Source: Pseudomonas sp. GOM6 (GTDB lineage: Bacteria; Pseudomonadota; Gammaproteobacteria; Pseudomonadales; Pseudomonadaceae). From it: DNA of 64,000 bases. The stretch lies in contig NZ_JARPUS010000008.1 in the NCBI RefSeq assembly GCF_029537485.1, forward strand, positions 62,001-126,000, read 5' to 3'. Below the pieces are notes generated by a model. That model searched no databases. It was not told the DNA's origin and worked only from the letters and a program-made list of their open reading frames with translations. Positions 25,415 through 35,553 of the stretch are shown here, one piece after another. Numbering within the stretch: position 1 is the first letter of the stretch; each line of letters opens with the position of its first letter. Made by a program: the position numbers and the translations under genes.

Positions 25415-27730
25415 TCAGGTGCCTTTGAGCTTGCGTAGATTGCCGATCACCGACTCCAGCGCCCGGTCGAACAACAACGCATCATCCAGCAGACGAATGG
25501 CACCGCGGCGGAACTCCACGGCCAGCCCCATGCGTGTCTTCTCCATGACCTTCATGCCGGTACGGTTGACGAAGATGAACTTGCCCGTGGGCTTGATGAT
25601 GGCCGCCAGCTTGCCGCGCAGCTTGTGCTCCTCGTCCTCCTGGATCTCCACCCAGCTGCCAACGCGAAGACTGTCGACATGCTGCAGCGCCTCGTCGTCA
25701 TCCGGGAGGCTAACCTCGGGCTCCTGCGTACGAGACTCGCCCGGCGCCAGCAGGACGATTTCCTCGACCACCTCGACCATGGCCGGCGGCTCAGCGGGCG
25801 CATCCAGCTCGACCGGTGGAAGCTCGAGTAAGGGGCCAGCCCCCAGATCCACCAGATTGTCGTCGCTACCCTGTTCGACAGGCTCCGGCTCGGCCATCTC
25901 ACGCTTGAAACGCTGGAAGGCCTGCACATGCACAGCTTCCAGCTTGCTGAAGAATTCGCTGGTGACAAAGGGGTCGATCGCCGCACTGGCCAGCCCCTCG
26001 CGAAGGGACTTGAGCAGGCTCGGCACCAGTTCCAGCAGACGCAGGCGATCCTCCGCCGACTCATGCACCTCGACGCTCCACACCAGATCATCCATGACCG
26101 TCAGCGCGGCTTGCCACTCAGCGGACTCAGGGCCGTGCTTCAGGCTGGTCAGTTGCAGCACTTTGCTCCAGCCCTCCTGCAACAGACGCACCACCACCTC
26201 CGGCAGGGTGCGCCCCAGCAAGCGCTCGTTCAACGCCTGCTCGACCTGCTGGCGAGCCATCTCCGCCTTGGCTCGGCCTTCCTCAGCATCGCGCGTACGC
26301 TGTTCCAGCAGCTCGCTGCGGCGCTTTTCATCACCAGTGAAGGCAATAAACTCGGCGAGCACATCGGAGAAAATAGCCGGGTCATCGGTGAAGTCATTAA
26401 GCAGCCGCTGCACCACCTGTTCGATGCGCTGATACAAGGCGTCACGCTGCTCGTCGCCCTGGGCACTCCAGCCGAGCGCCGCCGAGGCAATTTCGTTAAG
26501 CAGGCGCCGTGCCGGATGGCTGCCACGACTGAAGAAGGTCTTGTCCAGTACCGCGACCTTGAGCATGGGAATCTGCAAACGGCCAATCAGCGCCTTGAGC
26601 GAGTCCGGCAAGGTGCGATCGTCGAGGATAAACTCGAACAGCATAGCAACCAGGTTGATGACATCCTCATCAACTTCGCCCACTACACGCGCCTTGCCGC
26701 TCTTGGCACTGGCTCGCGCCAGCAGATTTTCCAGCTGGTTGCGCAGATCAAAATCATCGACTACCTGGCTGGCTGGCAGCCGCTGTTGCATATGCGAGAG
26801 CAGGCGCATCAGATCATTGCTGGAGATCGGCAAAGCCCCGACCGGCACCTCCCGACGCGGCAACACGGCAGTGCCGCGCACCTGCGACAACAGCTCCTGC
26901 AGCGCACCGAATACCTCCTGCACGCCTTCGTCGGCATAGCCACCGGCCTCGCCAGCGGTCGCTGCAGATACGGCAGCCTCGTGCGCTTCGCGGCTCGCCG
27001 CAGCAGAGCGCCCAGGCTGGCGCCTTACAGGTAGCGCGGATTTGAGCTCCGGCAGCACACCAGCCTCGACCAACTGCTGATTGGCCGCGGCGTAGAGTTC
27101 GCCCAGGTCGGTAAACACGTATTTTTCAAAGAGCTTAAGGATGATCAGCTTGATGCGAATCTCCACACCCAGCCCTTCGCACGCCTCGAGGAACTGCTCG
27201 CAGAGCATGCGCGGCCCGAGTGGATTGCTCTTGTCCTCTAGCTTTTTGCTGATCACCGCATTCAGGCGCGTGGTCAGATGACCGAGAGACAAACCATCGC
27301 GACTGACCACCCTGGCAACCATGGCATCCAAGGCAACGCTCTCCTCCAGCGTGTCGTTGTGAACCAGGCTGAGGGAGTCGGAAGAAATCGTATCGAGCAC
27401 GGGCGCCTTGCCGATCTCGTACTGATTCAGGGTGGAGAAACTTTCGAAGACTTTCTGCAGAAAACCGCGCTCGATGCTCTTGCGCTTCAGACGCAGATCA
27501 CGCATCGCTTCGAAGAAGGCATTCTGCTCGGTATTACTCGCCGCACGATCCGCCATCTCGAAGAGGGTATCGTCCGCATTGTCGAACAGGGCCTGCATGG
27601 CCTGCTTGAGCTGCTGGGCAGCCTTGTCGCGCACCTGGATGAGGGCCACGGGAAGCCTTCCTGCCGGCGAAGTTGGCGAATGCTCGGGGGCGACCTTGTT
27701 CAGGTGCACCACGTTCGCGTCGGTCTTCAT
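25415..27730 (-). CDS. DUF1631-family protein with PilZ-like C-terminus
   Basis: The 771-residue soluble protein is mostly helical and acidic in its middle. It starts MKTDANVVHLNKVAPEH and is the PA4523-type gene found between ampD and nadC. The last ~95 residues (LRVGSWVEIQEDEEHKLRGKLAAIIKPTGKFIFVNRTGMKVMEK) read like a divergent PilZ barrel. The N/D-x-S-x-x-G motif appears as NRTGMK, and the RxxxR arginine motif is incomplete, so c-di-GMP binding is doubtful. A coiled region near 480-520 (EQRTRDAEEGRAKAEMARQQVEQ) may mediate partner contact. Function unknown. Confidence 0.85.
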   Translation of the reverse strand: MKTDANVVHLNKVAPEHSPTSPAGRLPVALIQVRDKAAQQLKQAMQALFDNADDTLFEMADRAASNTEQNAFFEAMRDLRLKRKSIERGFLQKVFESFSTLNQYEIGKAPVLDTISSDSLSLVHNDTLEESVALDAMVARVVSRDGLSLGHLTTRLNAVISKKLEDKSNPLGPRMLCEQFLEACEGLGVEIRIKLIILKLFEKYVFTDLGELYAAANQQLVEAGVLPELKSALPVRRQPGRSAAASREAHEAAVSAATAGEAGGYADEGVQEVFGALQELLSQVRGTAVLPRREVPVGALPISSNDLMRLLSHMQQRLPASQVVDDFDLRNQLENLLARASAKSGKARVVGEVDEDVINLVAMLFEFILDDRTLPDSLKALIGRLQIPMLKVAVLDKTFFSRGSHPARRLLNEIASAALGWSAQGDEQRDALYQRIEQVVQRLLNDFTDDPAIFSDVLAEFIAFTGDEKRRSELLEQRTRDAEEGRAKAEMARQQVEQALNERLLGRTLPEVVVRLLQEGWSKVLQLTSLKHGPESAEWQAALTVMDDLVWSVEVHESAEDRLRLLELVPSLLKSLREGLASAAIDPFVTSEFFSKLEAVHVQAFQRFKREMAEPEPVEQGSDDNLVDLGAGPLLELPPVELDAPAEPPAMVEVVEEIVLLAPGESRTQEPEVSLPDDDEALQHVDSLRVGSWVEIQEDEEHKLRGKLAAIIKPTGKFIFVNRTGMKVMEKTRMGLAVEFRRGAIRLLDDALLFDRALESVIGNLRKLKGT

Positions 27731-27839
27731 TACGAGTCTCTCCCTCAGGCTGCCCGCTGTGGGGACAGACCTGCAAAACGATCAGCTGGGCGTTATCCGT
27801 AACGTCAAAGGCATGGCGTCAAAGTTTATGGACAACCTT

Positions 27840-27867
27840 ATTATAGGGGGAGGCGAATGATGACCAA
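27840..27867 (-). promoter_or_regulatory. Putative sigma-70 promoter of the DUF1631 gene
   Basis: On the minus strand a perfect TATAAT (27845-27840) is preceded, at 16 bp, by TTGGTC (27867-27862). The predicted leader to the ATG at 27730 is about 100 nt. Confidence 0.5.
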
Positions 27868-28004
27868 CCATCCTCTATCACAGACATGACCCAGGTCACA
27901 GAGCCAGCAGACAGGGGCTACGAACGGTCATCCAAAGCCGACCAGATCACCATAGGCCCCCGACAGAAAGACGCAAGGCCACTCCACAGCCCCTTATCAG
28001 TCCC

Positions 28005-28885
<881 letters not shown>

Positions 28886-28908
28886 AAGTGGCCCAAACCC
28901 AAAAAACA

Positions 28909-28936
28909 AAGCCCCGCATCTAGCGGGGTTTTGTTT
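28909..28936 (+). terminator. Terminator of nadC
   Basis: CCCCGC and GCGGGG pair over ATCTA and are followed by TTTTGTTTT, 24 bp after the stop. Confidence 0.9.
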
Positions 28937-28985
28937 TATACGAGAGACAGGAGTCGAATCGACTCTATACATTCCTAAAAATAGA

Positions 28986-29012
28986 AAACGCCCCGAGCTT
29001 AATCGGGGCGCC
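28986..29012 (-). terminator. Terminator of pilA
   Basis: Read leftward, CGCCCCGA and TCGGGGCG pair over a six-base loop and are followed by TTTTCTATTTTT. It lies about 90 bp beyond the pilA stop; the stretch between holds no gene. Confidence 0.85.
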
Positions 29013-29101
29013 CCAAGGAAATGAAAGAGCTTACTGCGTTACAACAAAGCAGATGCAACCCCTACACAACCCCCAACTCTTGCAATACCAGCAACCTTAA
29101 A

Positions 29102-29521
29102 TTAACGGCAGCCAGACGGAATATGGTTAGCACTGGTCAGACCGGTGCAGGTCCAGCGAGTGATTTGCCCCGCATTTGCAGTCGGAGTAATAACCATGGT
29201 CTGGCCACTCAAAGCACCAGAGCTATAAGCCACCGAAATAGCGCTAGTTGTCGCATTAACGGTCACGCCATTGGCAGCAAAGTACTTACCAGCCAACGCA
29301 CCCGCCGCAGTTGTAATAGCAGCAGTCGGAACGAGAGTATTATTCTCAGAGTAGTTTACAGCGATGTCTGTTTGCAGGCCCGCGGTGGCCTTCAGGGCCT
29401 CGGTCGCCTGAGCGCGAGCAGTGTAATCCTGGTACGCAGGCATGGCGATAGCAGCCAAAATGCCAATGATAGCAACCACGATCATCAGTTCGATAAGGGT
29501 GAAACCTTTTTGAGCTTTCAT
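29102..29521 (-). CDS. pilA: Type IV major pilin PilA
   Basis: From the ATG at 29521 the prepilin has 139 residues: leader MKAQKG, cleavage before F, then [32 protein letters not shown], the N-methylated hydrophobic helix with E5. The C-terminal disulfide loop is formed by two cysteines in [16 protein letters not shown]. An upstream in-frame ATG adding MLGEKL is rejected because GGAGA precedes the chosen start and the leader is then normal. Cleaved by PilD (encoded at 32.7 kb) and polymerised by PilB/PilC from the divergent operon. Confidence 0.96.
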   Translation of the reverse strand: MKAQKGFTLIELMIVVAIIGILAAIAMPAYQDYTARAQATEALKATAGLQTDIAVNYSENNTLVPTAAITTAAGALAGKYFAANGVTVNATTSAISVAYSSGALSGQTMVITPTANAGQITRWTCTGLTSANHIPSGCR

Positions 29522-29572
29522 CAGCTTTTCTCCAAGCATGAGTTAAAGGTCCAGACGACCTGAGCAAGAGAA

Positions 29573-29588
29573 AGCACATCCCGTGCCA
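29573..29588 (-). promoter_or_regulatory. Sigma-54 (RpoN) promoter of pilA
   Basis: On the minus strand TGGCACGGGATGTGCT carries the -24 GG and -12 GC with correct spacing (consensus TGGCACG-N4-TTGCW). The predicted start is near 29562, giving a leader of about 40 nt. RpoN with PilS/PilR control of pilA is established in P. aeruginosa; those regulator genes are not in the window. Confidence 0.85.
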
Positions 29589-29752
29589 ACGCTCCAAATC
29601 CAGAAATACTGGATAAATCCCGCCCAAAGCTCGCACGCGCGCGCAATCTGCCGACAAAAAGTGACAATAAAGGTCACCACCAGCACCGTTATTTGGCAGC
29701 CCCTCGTCTCTGAGTTATATAAGGCGGGAACTCACAAGCAGATTTCCGCCCC

Positions 29753-31453
29753 ATGAACGACATCCCTTTGACCGGTCTGGCCAAGCAACTGGTAATGGCA
29801 CAACTGTTGGATGAAAGCACTGCACAGCAGGCGCACCAGCAGGCCCTTCGCAACAAAACCTCGCTGACCACCTACCTAGTTCAGAACAAACTGGTCAAAA
29901 GCCGTGACCTGGCCACCCTGACCTCTGACCAGTTCGGCATTGCCGTCTACGACCTGTCCAGTATTGACAGGGAAGCCCAGCCCCGTGACTTGGTTAGCGA
30001 AAAGCTGGTACGCCAACACCGAGCGCTTCCGCTTTATAGACGCGGCAACAAGCTCTATGTAGCAATCTCTGACCCCAGTAATTTGCAGGCAATCACGGAC
30101 ATTCAGTTCAGCACCGGCCTCAATACCGAAGCCATTCTGGTCGAGGATGACAAGCTGGGCGACGCCATCGAAAAATTCTTCGAGTCCGCCAACAGCGGCC
30201 TTGAGGACCTCGGTGATGTCGATCTAGACAGCGTCGATATCGAAGCAGTAGACGACGACAAAGCCGAAAGCGCCAACGGCAATGATGCCGACGATGCACC
30301 AGTAGTACGCTTCGTCAATAAAATGCTGCTGGATGCGATAAAAGGCGGCTCTTCAGACTTGCATTTCGAGCCCTATGAGCGTGCCTACCGCGTACGTTTT
30401 CGTACCGACGGCATTCTGCATGAGGTGGCCCGCCCCCCGATCCAGCTGGCACCGCGCATATCTGCCCGCCTCAAGGTTATGGCCAGCCTGGATATTTCCG
30501 AGCGGCGCAAACCGCAGGATGGCCGGATCAAGATGAAGATTTCCAAGACCAAGGCTATCGACTTCCGCGTCAACACCCTGCCCACACTCTGGGGCGAGAA
30601 AATCGTGATGCGGATTCTCGACCCCACCAGCGCGCAGATGGGCATCGATGCCCTTGGTTACGAGGACAATCAGAAAGAGCTATACATGAATGCCCTCAAA
30701 CAGCCGCAGGGCATGATTCTGGTCACCGGCCCTACCGGCTCAGGCAAGACCGTATCGCTCTATACAGGCCTGAATATTCTCAACACCGTCGACGTGAATA
30801 TTTCCACCGCCGAAGACCCGGTGGAAATCAACCTGGAAGGTATCAACCAGGTCAACGTCAACCCCAAGCAAGGCATGGACTTCTCTCAGGCGCTGCGCGC
30901 CTTCCTGCGCCAGGATCCGGACATCATCATGGTCGGCGAGATCCGCGACCTGGAAACTGCCGAGATTGCCATCAAAGCCGCCCAGACTGGCCACATGGTG
31001 ATGTCCACCCTGCATACCAACAGCGCTGCAGAAACTCTCACGCGCTTACGCAATATGGGCGTGCCGGCATTCAACATCGCCACCTCGGTCAACCTGATCA
31101 TTGCCCAGCGCCTCGCGCGCAAACTGTGCGGCAGCTGCAAGAAGCCGGTCGAAGTGCCTCACGACGTGCTTCTCAAGGAAGGTTTCCCCGCCGACGCACT
31201 GGGCACCTTCAAACTTTACGGCCCGGTTGGTTGCGAAAATTGCAAGGGCGGCTACAAAGGCCGGGTTGGTATTTATGAAGTGGTTAAAATCACGTCAGCC
31301 CTGCAACGCATTATCATGGAGGAAGGCAACTCCATTGAAATCGCCGAGCAGGCACGCAAAGACGGCTTCAATGATTTGCGCAACTCAGGCCTATTCAAGG
31401 CAATGCAGGGCATCACAAGCCTCGAAGAAATCAACCGCGTGACCAAGGACTAA
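29753..31453 (+). CDS. pilB: Type IV pilus assembly ATPase PilB
   Basis: The 566-residue extension ATPase has an N-terminal MshEN-type region (residues 1-160), then the secretion-ATPase core: Walker A GPTGSGKT near 328, the Asp box, Walker B with MVGEIRDLETAEIA, and the His box STLHTNSAAETL. A tetracysteine zinc site CGSC...CENC lies near 460-495. It powers pilus extension in the cytoplasm. pilC follows after six bases. Confidence 0.97.
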   Translation: MNDIPLTGLAKQLVMAQLLDESTAQQAHQQALRNKTSLTTYLVQNKLVKSRDLATLTSDQFGIAVYDLSSIDREAQPRDLVSEKLVRQHRALPLYRRGNKLYVAISDPSNLQAITDIQFSTGLNTEAILVEDDKLGDAIEKFFESANSGLEDLGDVDLDSVDIEAVDDDKAESANGNDADDAPVVRFVNKMLLDAIKGGSSDLHFEPYERAYRVRFRTDGILHEVARPPIQLAPRISARLKVMASLDISERRKPQDGRIKMKISKTKAIDFRVNTLPTLWGEKIVMRILDPTSAQMGIDALGYEDNQKELYMNALKQPQGMILVTGPTGSGKTVSLYTGLNILNTVDVNISTAEDPVEINLEGINQVNVNPKQGMDFSQALRAFLRQDPDIIMVGEIRDLETAEIAIKAAQTGHMVMSTLHTNSAAETLTRLRNMGVPAFNIATSVNLIIAQRLARKLCGSCKKPVEVPHDVLLKEGFPADALGTFKLYGPVGCENCKGGYKGRVGIYEVVKITSALQRIIMEEGNSIEIAEQARKDGFNDLRNSGLFKAMQGITSLEEINRVTKD

Positions 31454-31459
31454 GCCAGC

Positions 31460-32680
31460 ATGGCGGAAAAAGCTCTCAAAACCAGCATTTTCAGCTGGGA
31501 AGGTACCGACAAGAAGGGCGCCAAAGTCAAAGGCGAACTGGGCGGGCAAAGCACTGCTTTGGTTAAGGCACAACTGCGCAAACAGGGCATCAACCCGATC
31601 AAGGTGCGAAAAAAGTCCGCCTCACTGTTTGGCGGTAGCGGCAAAAAAATCAAACCGATGGACATTGCCATTTTCACCAGGCAGATGGCCACGATGATGA
31701 AAGCCGGCGTTCCGCTGCTTAACTCCTTCGACATCATCGGAGAAGGCATGGACAATGCCAATATGCGCAAGCTGGTCGATGATGTAAAACAGGACGTTGC
31801 AGCTGGTAATAGTTTTGCCTCCTCGCTGCGCAAGCGACCGCTCTATTTCGATGACCTCTACTGCAATCTGGTCGATGCCGGTGAGCAATCCGGCGCACTC
31901 GAAACTCTTCTGGACCGGGTAGCCACCTACAAAGAAAAAACCGAGGCACTCAAGGCCAAAATCAAGAAGGCCATGAACTACCCGATCGCCGTTATCGTGG
32001 TAGCCGTCATCGTTTCGGCCATTCTGCTGATCAAGGTCGTACCACAATTCGAGTCTGTATTTTCTAGCTTCGGCGCAGAACTGCCCGCCTTCACTCTAAT
32101 GGTGCTTGGTCTGTCGCAAGTCATGCAAAAATGGTGGTTGGCCGTACTGGCTGCTTTAATCGCTGCAGCCTTTTCTTTCAAAGAAGCTAACAAGCGCTCG
32201 GAGAAGTTCCGCAACTGGTTGGATCGCACACTGCTCAAAGTGCCACTGGTTGGCGACATCATCTACAAGTCGTCGGTAGCGCGCTATGCACGCACCCTGG
32301 CTACCACTTTTGCTGCGGGCGTACCACTGGTAGAAGCCTTGGACTCGGTAGCCGGCGCCACTGGTAACGTGGTCTTTAGAACCGCCGTGAACAAGATCAA
32401 ACAAGATGTCTCCACCGGTATGCAACTGAACTTCTCCATGCGTACTACCGGTGTATTCCCCAGCATGGCCCTGCAGATGACCGCCATCGGCGAAGAGTCC
32501 GGTGCACTGGATGACATGCTCGATAAAGTCGCCAGCTTTTACGAGGCTGAAGTCGACAACACAGTCGACAGTCTGACCAGCCTGATGGAACCGATGATCA
32601 TGTCGGTGCTAGGCGTGCTCGTTGGCGGCCTCGTTATTGCCATGTATCTACCAATATTCCAGCTGGGCGCCGTCGTCTAA
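31460..32680 (+). CDS. pilC: Type IV pilus inner-membrane platform protein PilC
   Basis: The 406-residue GspF/PilC-type protein has two repeated cytoplasmic four-helix domains (TRQMATMMKAGVPLLNSFDII... and YARTLATTFAAGVPLVEALDSVAGATGN...) and three membrane helices near 170-200, 215-240 and 370-400. It couples PilB to pilin insertion. It sits between pilB (6 bp) and pilD (2 bp) in the operon. Confidence 0.97.
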   Translation: MAEKALKTSIFSWEGTDKKGAKVKGELGGQSTALVKAQLRKQGINPIKVRKKSASLFGGSGKKIKPMDIAIFTRQMATMMKAGVPLLNSFDIIGEGMDNANMRKLVDDVKQDVAAGNSFASSLRKRPLYFDDLYCNLVDAGEQSGALETLLDRVATYKEKTEALKAKIKKAMNYPIAVIVVAVIVSAILLIKVVPQFESVFSSFGAELPAFTLMVLGLSQVMQKWWLAVLAALIAAAFSFKEANKRSEKFRNWLDRTLLKVPLVGDIIYKSSVARYARTLATTFAAGVPLVEALDSVAGATGNVVFRTAVNKIKQDVSTGMQLNFSMRTTGVFPSMALQMTAIGEESGALDDMLDKVASFYEAEVDNTVDSLTSLMEPMIMSVLGVLVGGLVIAMYLPIFQLGAVV

Positions 32681-32682
32681 CC

Positions 32683-33555
32683 ATGCAGTTGATCGACTTT
32701 CTGGCCGGCAACTTGCCGGCCTTTGTTTTGTTATCACTCCTGCTCGGCCTCTTGCTCGGCAGCTTCCTCAACGTTGTCATCTATCGCCTGCCAGTAATGA
32801 TGCAGCGCGACTGGCGTCAGCAAGCGCGGGAGATTCTTGAACTACCGGAAGAGCCCAAACAGGGCACATTCAATATCATCCTGCCCAACTCCTGCTGCCC
32901 GCACTGCCAGCACCAGATCAAACCCTGGGAAAACATCCCGGTCGTCAGCTATCTGTTTCTGCGTGGCAAATGCTCCAGTTGCAAAGCGCCGATCAGCCTG
33001 CGCTATCCGCTGATCGAGCTAGCCTGCGGCCTGGTCTCCGGCTATATCGCCTACCACTTCGGTTTTGGCTGGCAGGCGGCGGGCATGCTGGTGCTGACCT
33101 GGGGCCTGCTGGCGATGAGCATGATCGACTGCGATCACCAGCTGCTGCCGGACTCTCTCGTGCTGCCGCTGCTATGGCTAGGGTTGATCGCCAACCACTT
33201 CGGGCTGTTTACCAGCCTGGAAGATGCCCTGTGGGGCGCCATCGCCGGCTATCTGAGCCTGTGGTCGGTGTATTGGCTGTTCAAGTTGGTGACCGGCAAA
33301 GAAGGCATGGGTTACGGCGACTTCAAGCTGCTGGCCATGCTCGGTGCCTGGGGTGGCTGGCAGGTGTTGCCGCTGACCATTCTGCTGTCTTCGCTGGTTG
33401 GCGCCGTGCTGGGCGTGATCATGCTGCGCCTGCGCAACCAGGAAACCAGCACACCCATCCCCTTCGGCCCTTACCTGGCCATTGCGGGCTGGATCGCATT
33501 GCTCTGGGGTGATCAAATAACCGGGACCTATCTGCAGTTCGCCGGTTTTAGATGA
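32683..33555 (+). CDS. pilD: Prepilin leader peptidase / N-methyltransferase PilD
   Basis: This 290-residue inner-membrane aspartyl protease has the cytoplasmic zinc loop CPHC...CSSC (about residues 72-100). The two active-site aspartates are in [13 protein letters not shown] and [20 protein letters not shown] (GxGD motif). About eight helices are present. It cuts prepilins and type II pseudopilins after glycine and methylates the new N-terminus. The stop overlaps coaE by 4 bp. Confidence 0.97.
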   Translation: MQLIDFLAGNLPAFVLLSLLLGLLLGSFLNVVIYRLPVMMQRDWRQQAREILELPEEPKQGTFNIILPNSCCPHCQHQIKPWENIPVVSYLFLRGKCSSCKAPISLRYPLIELACGLVSGYIAYHFGFGWQAAGMLVLTWGLLAMSMIDCDHQLLPDSLVLPLLWLGLIANHFGLFTSLEDALWGAIAGYLSLWSVYWLFKLVTGKEGMGYGDFKLLAMLGAWGGWQVLPLTILLSSLVGAVLGVIMLRLRNQETSTPIPFGPYLAIAGWIALLWGDQITGTYLQFAGFR

Positions 33556-34163
33556 GCAAACCCTGGATTCTCGGCCTCACCGGAGGCATCGGCAGCGGCA
33601 AAAGTGCCGCTGCCCAGCACTTTATCGACCTTGGCGTGCACCTGGTAGACGCCGACCACGCGGCCCGCTGGGTGGTCGAGCCGGGGCGCCCGGCCTTGGC
33701 GCAGATTGCCGAACGCTTCGGCGAGCAGGTGCTACAGGCTGACGGCAGCCTGAATCGCGCAGCACTACGCCAACTGGTATTTCAGGACGCAGAGCAACGC
33801 CGCTGGCTGGAAAGCCTGCTGCATCCGCTGATCTTCCAGGAGATAAACCAGTATCTGGCCCGCGCCGAATCACCCTACGCAATCCTGGTTTCACCCCTGC
33901 TGGTCGAGTCTGGCCAGCACAGGATGACCCAGCGCGTGCTGGTAGTGGATGCCCCCGAACACCTGCAACTCTCACGCAGCATGAGCCGCGACGGCGCCAG
34001 CGAGGAGCAGATCCGCGCCATCCTCAAGGCCCAGAGCGATCGTGAGGAGCGCCTGAGCCACGCTCACGACGTCTTGGTCAATGATCGGGATATTGCCTGG
34101 CTACAGCAGGAAGTCGAACGCCTGCACCACTTCTACCTGACCCTGCACGGAGGCCAAGCATGA
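33552..34163 (+). CDS. coaE: Dephospho-CoA kinase CoaE
   Basis: This 203-residue P-loop kinase begins [17 protein letters not shown] and contains DADHAAR and [19 protein letters not shown]. It phosphorylates the 3'-hydroxyl of dephospho-CoA, the last step of CoA synthesis. Co-translated with pilD and yacG through ATGA overlaps. Confidence 0.96.
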   Translation: MSKPWILGLTGGIGSGKSAAAQHFIDLGVHLVDADHAARWVVEPGRPALAQIAERFGEQVLQADGSLNRAALRQLVFQDAEQRRWLESLLHPLIFQEINQYLARAESPYAILVSPLLVESGQHRMTQRVLVVDAPEHLQLSRSMSRDGASEEQIRAILKAQSDREERLSHAHDVLVNDRDIAWLQQEVERLHHFYLTLHGGQA

Positions 34164-34354
34164 GCACCACCGTCGATTGCCCTACCTGTGGCGCTCCCGT
34201 TGAATGGGGCCCACAAAGCCCCAACCGCCCCTTCTGCAGCGAACGCTGCAAGCTGATCGACCTGGGCGCCTGGGCCTCCGAAGCCCATGCCATTCCCGGC
34301 GACTCGCTGGAAGACTCGCCCTTCTCGGAAGACCTGCCGCCGCGAGGGCATTGA
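34160..34354 (+). CDS. yacG: DNA gyrase inhibitor YacG
   Basis: The 64-residue zinc protein carries CPTCG and, 16 residues on, [16 protein letters not shown], the full four-cysteine YacG signature. The family binds GyrB and blocks DNA binding by gyrase. Overlaps coaE by 4 bp and ends the pilBCD-coaE-yacG run. An acidic tail ([15 protein letters not shown]) is usual for the family. Confidence 0.95.
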   Translation: MSTTVDCPTCGAPVEWGPQSPNRPFCSERCKLIDLGAWASEAHAIPGDSLEDSPFSEDLPPRGH

Positions 34355-34452
34355 CTACGCAAGAATGGTGATCGACTGGGTCGAGCGACGCAGCCCCGAA
34401 GCCCAGAGCGATTCAGCCAATACGCAGGGTTGAAGCCCCCCATATGAGCTTT

Positions 34453-34517
34453 TGTGGGAGCGGCTTTAGCCGCGATGCAAGCAGCACAAAAGCCTCGCGG
34501 CTAAAGCCGCTCCCACA
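34453..34517. repeat. REP pair (BIME) copy 2
   Basis: Arms at 34453-34475 and 34495-34517 are perfect 23-base inverted repeats around a 19-base spacer. The arms share the core of the copy at 18496-18559, and the spacers are also similar (GCAGC...CAAAAGC). It lies between the yacG operon and the convergent small gene at 34552. Confidence 0.9.
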
Positions 34518-34551
34518 GAAGCAGGGCACTGCGGGCTACGCGCTACGCCCG

Positions 34552-34767
34552 CTACGGCCGCATAAAGGCGTAGTCACGCTCCGGGTCCAGGTTATCCGCA
34601 AGAAACTGCAGCTCCTGGGCAAGATCAGCCACCTCTCGCTCCAGCCGGTTCATTTCCACCGCCTCGCTGAGCAACGCTCGCAGACTGAGCAGGGGATCGA
34701 ACCCACGCTCTAGCGCCCGCTCCAGGCAGGCCTCCAACTCCTGTCGCGCCCACTGATGCACACTCAT
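34552..34767 (-). CDS. Conserved small helical protein
   Basis: From the ATG at 34767 it encodes 71 residues, MSVHQWARQELEACLERALE and onward, with AGGAGGG eight bases upstream. The longer frame to 34797 skips this site. It is almost all helix with heptad-like leucines (LLSLRALLSEAVEMNRLEREVADLAQELQFL), suggesting a coiled coil. It occupies the position of a small hypothetical gene (PA4531-like) next to yacG in P. aeruginosa. Function unknown. Confidence 0.75.
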   Translation of the reverse strand: MSVHQWARQELEACLERALERGFDPLLSLRALLSEAVEMNRLEREVADLAQELQFLADNLDPERDYAFMRP

Positions 34768-34857
34768 CACCTCGCCCTCCTGAGTTTTCTCCAGCATGGG
34801 CGCTGCAGGCAGCAGGTTATTGATTCAGATCAGCATCCATCACGGGATAAAGGATAT

Positions 34858-35553
34858 TTATGGCCGCCGATCCGTATCGCTGTCCTTCCACGGCGCCGAG
34901 AGATAGCGCGTGCGATTGAAGGTTTCCAGCCAGTCTGGATAGAACACCACCAGGCCGGTCACCAGCATTCCATTGATAAAGGCTTCAGGAAACATCACCA
35001 GCCACAGGTAACCAACAAAGTCTTCCAGCCAGGGCGGCATGACATACAGGCCGTCGTGCCAGAGCAACACCAGGCCACCCAGCAGACAGGCTAGCGCCGT
35101 CAGCGCCGCGGGAAAGAAGCCACAGCAGAAGATGTAGACGAACAGATTACGTGGCTGACGACGCTCCACCTGGATGGCGCAGAACTCGGCAATAGCCACC
35201 GGCAGCGCGACCAGCAGCAGGCCATTAATGCCCAGGGCGGCCAGATCAAGACGCCCTAGCGCCAGTAATCCAAGCTGCGCAGCAAAACCACCCAGCAAGG
35301 CCAACGGCCAGTCCAGCAACAACGTCACGACGGTCATGCCGATAAAGTGAAAGGAAAGCCCCGACGCAAAGTCGCGACGCACCAACCACAGCAGAAACAG
35401 CGCCAACACGGTGCCAAACAGCAGATGCTGACGCCGCTGGTCACTGCACAGCTCAACCCAGGGCGTGTGCCATACAGCCCACAGCAGCACCGAAACATAG
35501 GCCACCCAGCCGAGCCATAAAGTGGCGGGCTGCAACAACTCGGCGGCGATCAT
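34858..35553 (-). CDS. CbiM-like energy-coupling-factor membrane protein, orphan
   Basis: From the ATG at 35553 it has 231 residues with about seven membrane helices. [30 protein letters not shown] and [22 protein letters not shown] resemble CbiM/NikM-type ECF transporter permeases. No CbiN/CbiQ/CbiO-type partners or ATPase are near, so it either uses partners elsewhere or works alone. It is translationally coupled (4-bp overlap) to the GNAT gene upstream. The substrate (Ni, Co or other) is a guess. Confidence 0.8.
   Translation of the reverse strand: MIAAELLQPATLWLGWVAYVSVLLWAVWHTPWVELCSDQRRQHLLFGTVLALFLLWLVRRDFASGLSFHFIGMTVVTLLLDWPLALLGGFAAQLGLLALGRLDLAALGINGLLLVALPVAIAEFCAIQVERRQPRNLFVYIFCCGFFPAALTALACLLGGLVLLWHDGLYVMPPWLEDFVGYLWLVMFPEAFINGMLVTGLVVFYPDWLETFNRTRYLSAPWKDSDTDRRP

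Noticed and set aside
28951..28965. Palindrome GAGTCGAATCGACTC as a tRNA remnant or att site
   Set aside because: It lacks the T-loop consensus GGTTCGAATCC and there is no cloverleaf or second copy in the window.
34365..34433. 22-codon frame after yacG
   Set aside because: No ribosome site and no recognised sequence; probably the trailing untranslated region.
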